64,000 bases of DNA from Rosa chinensis (Eukaryota > Streptophyta > Magnoliopsida > Rosales > Rosaceae), in NCBI RefSeq assembly GCF_002994745.2, contig NC_037093.1, positions 10,156,400 to 10,220,399 on the forward strand, read 5' to 3'. The translations under genes and the position numbers were made by a program. Below the pieces are notes generated by a model. It ran no database searches, had not been told where the DNA came from, and saw only the letters and a program-made list of their open reading frames with translations. Shown one piece after another: positions 1 through 8,894 of this stretch. Each line of letters opens with the position of its first letter. The stretch's first letter is position 1.

Positions 1-844
1 GGTGGCACCGGATGGACATCGGTGACGTTCCTGCAGGAGGAGGAGGCCGACCTAAGGATGCCCCCTGATGATCCCTTCCTAATCACGCTCCAAATGGACC
101 ATTATATAATGTCCCGGGTGCTCGTGGACACCGGGGCCTCAGTCAGCGTATTATTCCGCGATGCTTACAACGCTTTGAACAGGGGAAGGTCCAAGCTGTC
201 ACAGGATAACGAGCCCCTAATTAGTTTTTCAGGAGATATCGTCCAACCACTCGGATCAGATTACCTATCGATCACGATAGGCGAAAGCCCAAATTGTTCA
301 ACCATCAAAACAGAGTTCATTGTCGTGGACTGCGTCTCATCCTACAATGCTATCCTGGGCCGGCCGGCACTCTGGCGTCTGAAAACCTTTATAGTAGGTC
401 ACATGTTGATGATGAAAGTACCAACCCCGGCCGGCACTGCTACGATCCGGGGTGATCAGGCAGCCGCAAGGAAGTGCTATTCTCTAACTGTATCACGCGG
501 TAAGGGAAAGTCTGAAATGTTGCACGTAGCTACTAACCCTCTACTGGACAGGTACGAGGATCCCAGGGCAGATACCGACTCCGACGAAGAACGGCCCGGT
601 GCCGTAGAAGACATTGAAGAAGTGGTCCTATCAGAGCAGTTCCCGGACAGGACTGTTAGGATTGGTACAAGGTTGTCTCCGGTTGTCAGGGAAGAATTGA
701 TCTCGTTTCTTCGATCTAACACATCTGCATTCGCCTGGTCCTATGAGGACATGCCCGGTATACCGCCAGAGATAGCCACGCACAATCTTAGTATTGTTCC
801 TTACTCAACACCGGTAAGACAAAAGCGAAGGGCCTTCACACACG
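1..844 (+). pseudogene. Truncated Tat (Ty3/Gypsy) gag-protease fragment, end of an upstream array unit
   Basis: This is the interior of element A, nearly identical to 5791-6634 and 14439-15283. It encodes the end of gag and the aspartic protease: the D-T-G-A active-site motif lies in LVDTGASVSVLF near nt 120-160. The open frame starts before the window and crosses the junction at 844/845 into unrelated spacer and a poly-T run, so the protein end is meaningless. Reverse transcriptase is missing because the element is cut right after the codons that precede RT in the full copy (compare 23915). Only two or three differences from the 5.8-6.6 kb copy are visible. Its presence at the left edge implies at least one more array unit upstream of the window. 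Confidence 0.85.
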
Positions 845-974
845 CTCTACCTCTGGTGCTCGACCCAGGCTCTCTGACCTCGACACAAGCCGGTGGCAGA
901 GGAGAAGATGGGTCTGGTATGCCTGTGGCGGAGGAGAACCACGATTTGGAGCCCAAAGCTTTTCTCTGGGTGCC

Positions 975-1006
<32 letters not shown>

Positions 1007-1547
1007 GCGCTATAAATTGGTTCAGAAGCCCAAAATGAAACAAAAAAAGTTCTATTGGGGCAATAGTGGCCTCTTAAAGATCTAATAGGGGGCAATAGAC
1101 GTCTATTGGGGGGCAGTAGATGTTTTGAATTGATGTAATTTCCTTTTTTTTTTTCTTTAATCAAACTTTTATTTATCTAATTTTAAGAAATAAATGGGTA
1201 TTAGGGGGCAATATACATCTATTGGGGGCAATAGACGTCTATTAAGGGGTAATACAGGTTTATTCATGGGGCAATAAACCTCTCCAACCCTATATGAGAT
1301 CTACAAAACCCTCTTTGGAGACCTCCGGCGAGGTTTCTTAAACCACTATTGCCCCTAATAGACGCCTATTGGGGGGCAATACATGGCGGATAGTCATCTA
1401 TTGGGGGGCAATAGATGTTTACTGGGAGCAAAAAAACTTTCCGGTGAGATTTTCAGTAAATTCCGGTGGGCAGCGGCAGGTGACCGGATTCCAACGGCCG
1501 ATGACCGGATTCCGGCGACCGGTGACCGGCTCCGGTAAAGTCTCCTA

Positions 1548-1579
<32 letters not shown>

Positions 1580-1775
1580 AAGTAACAAAGGGGTGAGGGG
1601 TAAAATGGTATTAAAAAAAATTAAAAGCAAAAAAAAAAATCTTAATGGGGTATTAGGGAAGACTCCCTTAGAGCGTATTGGATAAGAGGAAATTAAAAAA
1701 ACTTAATGGGGTTAGTGGGATAAAAATCCCTAGAAATGCGGTAAATAGACAAAACCTTTATATATATATATATAT
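845..1775. mobile_element. Truncated copy of gene-fragment-carrying (Pack-MULE-like) element, unit 1
   Basis: Matches the right two thirds of the longer element at 50232-51785 and is cut at the array junction. It contains a T-homopolymer (~971-1004), a cluster of short self-complementary CAATAG/CTATTG motifs (1040-1430), a GACCGG minisatellite (1480-1535), a CT microsatellite (1554-1579), and an A/G-rich end rich in GGGGTA. A TA microsatellite follows before the peptide-gene promoter. No gene is visible. Classification rests on the fuller copy at 50 kb. Confidence 0.55.
1040..1430. repeat. Cluster of self-complementary GGGGCAATAG / CTATTG motifs
   Basis: About eight blocks resemble CTATTGGGGGGCAATAG, several joined by the palindrome TAGACGTCTA, and one is in inverted form near 1347-1380. 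The same cluster recurs at 6835-7220, 15490-15860 and 50975-51345. No function is known to me. Confidence 0.7.
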
Positions 1776-1776
1776 A

Positions 1777-2038
1777 TTGGATATGCATAATCCCTTTTGT
1801 TAGTGTTTTCCTTATTTTCATACCCATTACAAGGTAAGTAAAATTGTCATCGATTATGTTATTAAATCCATTCAAAATATTGGTAGTTATGAGGGTTTAC
1901 CTGATTAGTAAATCATGGATTTGTTGTAATGAACTTGAACTTTTAGTCTTTTTGGTACCTATATATAAGAGTCCTCTATGCCTATATTACCTACAGCCCA
2001 ATACTCTTTTGCAACTCTAAAACTTTCACCTAATCAAA
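1777..2038 (+). promoter_or_regulatory. Promoter and 5' leader of peptide gene copy 1
   Basis: A conserved ~260-bp block begins TTGGATATGCATAATCCC and runs into the ATG. A TATA box (TATATATAA) lies at 1960-1968, about 70 bp upstream of the start codon. That fits a start of transcription near 1990-2000 and a 5' leader of roughly 45 nt. The same block precedes every intact and decayed copy of the gene family in the window. Confidence 0.75.
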
Positions 2039-2413
2039 ATGGTGTTCAACCCAAGTTATGAAAAATTTGGTGCTCTAGTTCTTCTCCTTCTGTTTAGTTT
2101 TAATCTTTTGGCAACCCAAGCTCGACCAACAAGCAGTTCCAACTTGGCTACGCTGAGGATTGGTGGCGGATATGTTGGTACTGGAGGACGGTACTACAAC
2201 TCTATTCTGAGTCCATCGTCACTAACGAATAAGGACTCGGAGACAAGCATTGATATAGCACATCCAAGACAGGCACGTAGTGGCATAGCACATCCAAGCC
2301 TAGGACAACAAATCCCTTATCTGAACCCATCAATAATTGGAAGGATTAAGCAGTCAGCACCGAGCCCTGGTGCTGGACACGGTGGTGGTGGTGGTGGTGG
2401 GGGTGGACATTAA
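2039..2413 (+). CDS. Small secreted signalling-peptide precursor, PIP/CEP-like, copy 1
   Basis: A 124-aa precursor. Residues 1-30 form a signal peptide: a hydrophobic core with LVLLLLFSF and a likely cleavage after TQA, before RPTSS. A variable Ser/Gly/Ile-rich prodomain follows. Near the C-terminus is SAPSPGAGH, preceded by basic residues (GRIKQ) and followed by about nine Gly and a final His. In known PIP/PIPL peptides the core SGPSxxGxGH, and in CEPs SPGVGH, sits at the C-terminus and is released as a hydroxyproline-containing ligand for receptor kinases. Here the poly-Gly-His extension is unusual. The start is chosen because the ATG follows the conserved leader AATCAAA in all copies. The protein is identical in copies 2 and 3. 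The signal peptide is clear; the family assignment is inference from the motif. Confidence 0.72.
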   Translation: MVFNPSYEKFGALVLLLLFSFNLLATQARPTSSSNLATLRIGGGYVGTGGRYYNSILSPSSLTNKDSETSIDIAHPRQARSGIAHPSLGQQIPYLNPSIIGRIKQSAPSPGAGHGGGGGGGGGH

Positions 2414-3124
2414 CTTGGCCATTCATGATGCTAGGATTATGGGACAGCAGTCACAACACAACATTTTAACAATTCAAGTGATATATGAGATATATGGTGA
2501 ATCAATAAGAGGAAAATATCAACCCTCATGTAACCCAAAAAAGCCAATCTTTAATTCATAATGTTGTCCTATAATATAGATTTCTTTACGGTAAAAATAT
2601 TTTCTCATCATTTATCATCTTTTTTAATATGGTATAGCATATATATAGCATTTGTTTTTTGGTTTTCTGCATTAGAAATTTAGTATACCATAATTGATTA
2701 GTGTTTCATGCATGTGTGTTACTGCATGTAAGTAATCATGCGTGTGTGTTATTGCCTAGTAACCAAGTGAATATTCATTACATATCCATGACACTTGCAG
2801 TACGTACTATTGCTTTTCCTTGCAGATCTACATTGTGGCTTCCAAGTTTTTATTTTTTGTTTTTTGAAATACAACATCATTCACACAATTAATCTTAGCC
2901 ATTAAAAGATTTAAAATCCAATGGTCTATAAGAAGTGTCAAAAATTGTGTAAATTCATGTGTCCCTTGATCCTGACCCAAGCATATCTTTTGTATGGGCT
3001 CACCTCTTATATTTTAAAAAATCCTCGGCCGGTCCGCCAGTGTTTATGTACTTCGACATTCCTCATGCTTTCCAGGTTTCCAGAATTATTCTTACAGAAA
3101 AGAAGTGGGTGTATGTATATTGAA
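2414..3124 (+). other. 3' UTR and downstream flank of peptide gene copy 1
   Basis: AT-rich, no ORF of substance. It contains the presumed 3' UTR (to roughly 2580), CATGCATG-type repeats near 2707-2740, and the site (CCAGA, ~3078) into which a solo LTR is inserted in units 2 and 3. The same flank follows copies 2, 3 and 4 and the decayed copy at 42.8 kb. Confidence 0.6.
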
Positions 3125-3476
3125 TGAAAGTTTGAAGACTGAAAATGGATTTATGGATAACCGGCTGTGAGCTAGCAGTTTAGGAATTTGCTTACATTGA
3201 TGATGTGTATGGATAATCTACAAACATTAATCAATAGGAACCAAGATTGGGGTTAGTGTATGCATAAATGGATTTTTTTTTTTTTAATGGATATGCATAA
3301 TCCCTTGTGTTAATCTTTTCCTTATTTTCATACCTATTACAAGGTAAGTAAAATTGTCTTCGATTCTCTTATTAAACATCCATTCAATATATTGGTAGTT
3401 CTGAGGGTTTGCCTGATTAGTAAATCATAGATTTGTTGTAATGAATTAGCACTTTTACCCTTTTTGGTATAATTAT
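3125..3476 (+). repeat. Promoter-unit copy of the peptide family, split by element A (unit 1)
   Basis: Starts with a relic of the micro-ORF end (LWITGCELA is still readable near 3150-3180). It continues through ACATTAATCAATAGGAACC and the TTGGATATGCATAATCCC-type promoter block. It stops at GGTATAATTAT, just upstream of where the TATA box should be. The last five bases (ATTAT, 3472-3476) are the target duplication of element A; the missing half of the promoter resumes at 31555. Confidence 0.75.
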
Positions 3477-3951
3477 TGTACATACTGGGGAGTCAACTAG
3501 GTTTGGCACTAGCCTCTGAGCCCCCTCGGTACTCCCAGGTACTACGCCATGGGCCGGGTTCACGACCCACCATGGCGGGCCTCACATGGGATGCCACCCT
3601 GGGCACCCAGGGCCCGGGGCAAGGCCAGCACAGCCCATCTATTTACGCAACAAGAGAGCTGATATGACATCAGAAGAAGAACCTGTGTCCCACATCGAGG
3701 ATGGGGGAGACTCCCTTCCCACGCTTGAGTATAAAGACATTAGCACAACCACCTTTTACGGGTAATAACTCCTATACACAGTTTGATCTCTACATCTATT
3801 AGTTTGTCACTCAGACATCGGAGAGGTATAAACCGTCCGGTACGGTTTATCCCTCTGACGTTGTGTTCTTGATACAGGATTCAGGAGTTGATCGGTGCCC
3901 CAGACGGTATAGCATTCTGTGTGAGGTACCCGGAGAAAGCCACCAGAAACA
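3477..3951 (+). repeat. 5' LTR of element A, unit 1
   Basis: 475 bp, starts TGTACATACTGG and ends CCAGAAACA. It carries a TATAAAG box about 250 bp in, followed by a leader. A candidate primer-binding site (TTGGCGCGCCAGGTAGGG) follows immediately at 3952. Nearly identical to the LTRs at 12126, 20755 and 31080. Confidence 0.9.
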
Positions 3952-3991
3952 TTGGCGCGCCAGGTAGGGGCTCGATAGTGGATCATTTAGA

Positions 3992-6634
3992 ATGGATGAG
4001 CCAGAAGCGGCAGGAGAAGTTAGAAGTGTCGCTTGGGCACTGATATTCACACCGGGAACTTCTTCGACAGAAGCGCCTAGTGTTCCGGGAGAACTGCATG
4101 GTCTCGGATCCTTGGACCCCATAGTCCCGGAAGAAGTGACTCCTGTATCGGAGATGGATTCTATGCGAGCTGAGATAGCGGCCTTCAGGGAGCAATCCCG
4201 GATCGATCGGGAACAAAGGAGTACCGATAGGGAAACAAACCGCCTTGCACAACAGAGAATGCAGGATTTGGAAGATGAAAACACAGCGCTGGCCCGAGCA
4301 CTGGACAGGAGGCACCAGCACAACGAGGCACTCACCCAGGCCCTAGCTAGAGCATCCTCACTAGCAACAGGTGTGAACACTGCACCGACAACAGGAGGCC
4401 CTAGCACCGCTCCAGCACCTTCTGCGGAGGGCGGCCATCGGATAATCCAGGTACCGGTAGACTTGTTCCCGGAAGGCTTGAGGCATCTACCACCACCACC
4501 GTTACCGCAGCCAGTTCACAATATCCCACCGGTAACCGACGCAAACACGGCTTTACTCGTACAAATGAGCAACTCCTTACATGCCCTGCAGGCAAGGGTA
4601 CAGGCCACAGAAAATAGAGACACCTGGAGAGCTATGAACAGTTACGAGGACTGCCCGGGGCCTTTCACCCAACAGGTTAGAGGAGCCATTCGAGCGAATA
4701 CATCGAAACCATTGAAGATTGACTATACGGGAGTTGGAGACCCTATCATCATCTCCAGGCTTTCCGATCACAAACAAGCGCCAAGGGATATACGGATGAA
4801 GTGTGTTGTAATATGTTCCAGGAGACCTTGTCAGGGGAGGCTTTGAGTTGGTTCTACGAACTGCCGATCGGTTCTGTAGAGAATTTTAAGGAGCTAGCTG
4901 ACAAATTTGTCACTCGATTCATCTTACGCACCGATGGGATACACACACCAAAGGGCCTGTTAAAAGTCCAGCAGGGGGAAGATGAAACTTTGAAATCTTT
5001 TGTAAATCGATGGCAGGCGGCTACCGCTAAGTGCCGGGACCTTAATAAGGAACTGGCTGAGCTGGCTTTCAGGAGGGGCTTAAGGCGCGGAGAATTTCTC
5101 TACGGGATCAACCATAATCCTCCAGCTAGCTACGACGAGCTGATGGCCACTGCCATCAGACACGCCCAGGCCGAATTCGAGACTTACTGGGACAACCCCA
5201 GACCGGAGCTAAGATTCTCCTCACAGACCTCGACTGTCGGGGATGAAACACGAAAGAGGGAGTGGGTCCATAGCCATGATAGGTCACCCCATACCTCGAA
5301 CAAAAGAGGCAAAGAGTCCTCGTCCAGGTCAAACAGTTACGGGAACACCCACCCTCACCGGGAGCCGAGGGCACAGCAGGCCCCACGGACACCACCACCA
5401 CCCCGGTATGAGGTGTTCACAATCCTCAACGCTTCATACGAGACTATTTGGAACGAAAACAAGGATGAGATACCGGGACCACCCCCAAGGAAATTCCCGA
5501 AGAGTAAACTTACCCAGCAGGATACCGGAAGGTTCTGCACTTATCATGAAGATGCCGGACATAATACAAATCTTTGCGTTGCTTTAAAAAATACAGTCGA
5601 GTCCCTCATCGAGAGGGGCAAGCTTCAACGATACCTAACTGCTAAGGAGATAGGAGCTGTAGACGTGTACGGCCAGATCTTCACGATCCACGGTGGGGGC
5701 CCGAAAGAGTTGCCCCCCCAGGGGAGGAAACGAAATTCTAGTTTCGGTCGTCAGGAAGTTTTCAACTTCCACAAGGCTCCGCAGAAAGACGGTGGCACCG
5801 GATGGACATCGGTGACGTTCCTGCAGGAGGAGGAGGCCGACCTAAGGATGCCCCCTGATGATCCCTTCCTAATCACGCTCCAAATGGACCATTATATAAT
5901 GTCCCGGGTGCTCGTGGACACCGGGGCCTCAGTCAGCGTATTATTCCGCGATGCTTACAACGCTTTGAACAGGGGAAGGTCCAAGCTGTCACAGGATAAC
6001 GAGCCCCTAATTAGTTTTTCAGGAGATATCGTCCAACCACTCGGATCAGATTACCTATCGATCACGATAGGCGAAAGCCCAAATTGTTCAACCATCAAAA
6101 CAGAGTTCATTGTCGTGGACTGCGTCTCATCCTACAATGCTATCCTGGGCCGGCCGGCACTCTGGCGTCTGAAAACCTTTATAGTAGGTCACATGTTGAT
6201 GATGAAAGTACCAACCCCGGCCGGCACTGCTACGATCCGGGGTGATCAGGCAGCCGCAAGGAAGTGCTATTCTCTAACTGTATCACGCGGTAAGGGAAAG
6301 TCCGAAATGTTGCACGTAGCTACTAACCCTCTACTGGACAGGTACGAGGATCCCAGGGCAGATACCGACTCCGACGAAGAACGGCCCGGTGCCGTAGAAG
6401 ACATTGAAGAAGTGGTCCTATCAGAGCAGTTCCCGGACAGGACTGTTAGGATTGGTACAAGGTTGTCTCCGGTTGTCAGGGAAGAATTGATCTCGTTTCT
6501 TCTATCTAACACATCTGCATTCGCCTGGTCCTATGAGGACATGCCCGGTATACCGCCAGAGATAGCCACGCACAATCTTAGTATTGTTCCTTACTCAACA
6601 CCGGTAAGACAAAAGCGAAGGGCCTTCACACACG
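3992..6634 (+). pseudogene. gag-protease of truncated element A, unit 1 (frameshifted)
   Basis: Encodes the Tat-type gag: an acidic/Ser-rich N-terminus, a coiled region with REQSRIDREQR, the Retrotrans_gag capsid-like domain, and a CxxH...GHNTNLC knuckle. The D-T-G-A protease follows. A one-base deletion in the C run at about 4741 (three C where units 2 and 3 have four) breaks the frame, so the readable part is split into 3992-4846 and 4801-6634. RT, RNase H and integrase are absent. Codon 5102-5104 is TAC (Tyr), whereas the full copy has a stop there. Non-functional as an element. Confidence 0.85.
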
Positions 6635-7338
6635 CTCTACCTCTGGTGCTCGACCCAGGCTCTCTGACCTCGACACAAGCCGGTGGCAGAGGAGAAGATG
6701 GGTCTGGTATGCCTGTGGCGGAGGAGAACCACGATTTGGAGCCCAAAGCTTTTCTCTGGGTGCCCAAATCTTTTTTTTTTTTTTTTTTTTTTTTTGCTCT
6801 ATAAATTGGTTCAGAAGCCCAAAATGAAACAAAAAAAGTTCTATTGGGGCAATAGTGGCCTCTTAAAGATCTAATAGGGGGCAATAGACGTCTATTGGGG
6901 GGCAGTAGATGTTTTGAATTGATGTAATTTCCTTTTTTTTTTTCTTTAATCAAACTTTTATTTATCTAATTTTAAGAAATAAATGGGTATTAGGGGGCAA
7001 TATACATCTATTGGGGGGCAATAGACGTCTATTAAGGGGCAATACAGGTTTATTCATGGGGCAATAAACCTCTCCAACCCTATATGAGATCTACAAAAAC
7101 CTCTTTGGAGACCTCCGGCGAGGTTTCTTAAACCACTATTGCCCCCCAATAGACGCCTATTGGGGGGCAATACATGGCGGATAGTCATCTATTGGGGGGC
7201 AATAGATGTTTATTGGGAGCAAAAAAACTTTCCGGTGAGATTTTCAGTAAATTCCGGTGGGCAGCGGCAGGTGACCGGATTCCAACGGCCGATGACCGGA
7301 TTCCGGCGACCGGTGACCGGCTCCGGTAAAGTCTCCTA

Positions 7339-7383
<45 letters not shown>

Positions 7384-7558
7384 AGTAACAAAGGGGTGAG
7401 GGGTAAAATGGTATTAAAAAAAATTAAAAGCAAAAAAAAAATCTTAATGGGGTATTAGGGAAGACTCCCTTAGAGCGTATTGGATAAGAGGAAATTAAAA
7501 AAACTTAATGGGGTTGGTGGGATAAAAATCCCTAGAAATGCGGTAAATAGACAAAACC

Positions 7559-7588
<30 letters not shown>
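6635..7588. mobile_element. Truncated gene-fragment-carrying element, unit 2
   Basis: Copy of 845-1775 with a longer CT microsatellite (7344-7382) and a longer TA run (7560-7588). It includes the CAATAG/CTATTG motif cluster at 6835-7220. No gene seen. Confidence 0.55.
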
Positions 7589-7592
<4 letters not shown>

Positions 7593-7848
7593 ATGCATAA
7601 TCCCTTTTGTTAGTGTTTTCCTTATTTTCATCCCCATTACAAGGTAAGTAAAATTGTCATCGATTATGTTATTAAATCCATTCAAAATATTGGTAGTTAT
7701 GAGGGTTTACCTGATTAGTAAATCATGGATTTGTTGTAATGAACTTGAACTTTTAGTCTTTTTGGTACCTATATATAAGAGTCCTCTATGCCTATATTAC
7801 CTACCGCCCAATACTCTTTTGCAACTCTAAAACTTTCACCAAATCAAA
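7589..7848 (+). promoter_or_regulatory. Promoter and leader of peptide gene copy 2
   Basis: Same block as at 1777-2038; TATATATAA at 7770-7778, about 70 bp before the ATG. A few single-base differences from copy 1 (for example CTACCGCCC versus CTACAGCCC). Confidence 0.75.
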
Positions 7849-8223
7849 ATGGTGTTCAACCCAAGTTATGAAAAATTTGGTGCTCTAGTTCTTCTCCTTC
7901 TGTTTAGTTTTAATCTTTTGGCAACCCAAGCTCGACCAACAAGCAGTTCCAACTTGGCTACGCTGAGGATTGGTGGCGGATATGTTGGTACTGGAGGACG
8001 GTACTACAACTCTATTTTGAGTCCATCGTCACTAACGAATAAGGACTCGGAGACAAGCATTGATATAGCACATCCAAGACAGGCACGTAGTGGCATAGCA
8101 CATCCAAGCCTGGGACAACAAATCCCTTATCTGAACCCATCAATAATTGGAAGGATTAAGCAGTCAGCACCGAGCCCTGGTGCTGGACACGGTGGTGGTG
8201 GTGGTGGTGGGGGTGGACATTAA
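7849..8223 (+). CDS. Small secreted signalling-peptide precursor, PIP/CEP-like, copy 2
   Basis: 124 aa, same protein as copy 1; the visible nucleotide differences are silent (for example CTATTTTGAG for CTATTCTGAG, and CCTGGGAC for CCTAGGAC). Signal peptide ~1-30, prodomain, SAPSPGAGH and polyglycine-His tail are all retained. With its own TATA promoter it should be independently transcribed. A solo LTR lies about 670 bp downstream, in the opposite orientation. Family assignment is by motif only. Confidence 0.72.
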   Translation: MVFNPSYEKFGALVLLLLFSFNLLATQARPTSSSNLATLRIGGGYVGTGGRYYNSILSPSSLTNKDSETSIDIAHPRQARSGIAHPSLGQQIPYLNPSIIGRIKQSAPSPGAGHGGGGGGGGGH

Positions 8224-8889
8224 CTTGGCCATTCATGATGCTAGGATTATGGGACAGCAGTCACAACACAACATTTTAACAATTCAAGTGATATATGAGA
8301 TATATGGTGAATCAATAAGAGGAAAATATCAACCCTCATGTAACCCAAAAAAGCCAATCTTTAATTCATAATGTTGTCCTATAATATAGATTTCTTTACG
8401 GTAAAAATATTTTCTCATCATTTATCATCTTTTTTAATATGGTATAGCATATATATAGCATTTGTTTTTTGGTTTTCTGCATTAGAAATTTAGTATACCA
8501 TAATTGATTAGTGTTTCATGCATGTGTGTTACTGCATGTAAGTAATCATGCGTGTGTGTTATTGCCTAGTAACCAAGTGAATATTCATTACATATCCATG
8601 ACACTTGCAGTACGTACTATTGTTTTTCCTTGCAGATCTACATTGTGGCTTCCAAGTTTTTATTTTTTGTTTTTTGAAATACAACATCATTCACACAATT
8701 AATCTTAGCCATTAAAAGATTTAAAATCCAATGGTCTATAAGAAGTGTCAAAAATTGTGTAAATTCATGTGTCCCTTGATCCTGACCCAAGCATATCTTT
8801 TGTATGGGCTCACCTCTTATATTTTGAAAAATCCCCGGCCGGTCCGCCAGTGTTTATGTACTTCGACATTCCTCATGCTTTCCAGGTTT
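8224..8889 (+). other. 3' flank of peptide gene copy 2
   Basis: Copy of 2414-3077; AT-rich, non-coding. It ends at the CCAGA target site of the solo LTR. Confidence 0.6.
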
Positions 8890-8894
8890 CCAGA

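Larger units (their letters stand above)
845..6634. repeat. Tandem array unit 1 (5,790 bp)
   Basis: Head-to-tail unit containing the 3' part of a gene-fragment element, a secreted-peptide gene, its 3' flank, a promoter copy, and the 5' LTR-gag-protease half of element A inserted in that promoter. The unit ends where element A sequence (TTCACACACG) is fused to spacer (CTCTACCTCTGG). Unlike units 2 and 3 it has no solo LTR in the 3' flank: at 3075-3090 the target site reads through without an insert. This is the older structural state. Confidence 0.9.

Noticed and set aside
845..1038. Extension of the protease frame through the junction into poly-Phe
   Set aside because: Artefact of the array junction followed by a T homopolymer; the same happens at 6635-6804 and 15284-15477.
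2337..2561. Second open frame overlapping the end of the peptide gene, with a Val run
   Set aside because: The GGT microsatellite read in another frame; no signal peptide and it runs into the 3' UTR.
3847..4407. 186-codon minus-strand frame opposite gag (also at 12496 and 21125)
   Set aside because: Shadow of the gag coding strand and LTR; no independent motif or promoter, and it repeats only because gag repeats.
5243..5587. His/Pro-rich 114-codon frame inside gag
   Set aside because: Alternative frame of the gag linker and knuckle region; no support beyond overlap.
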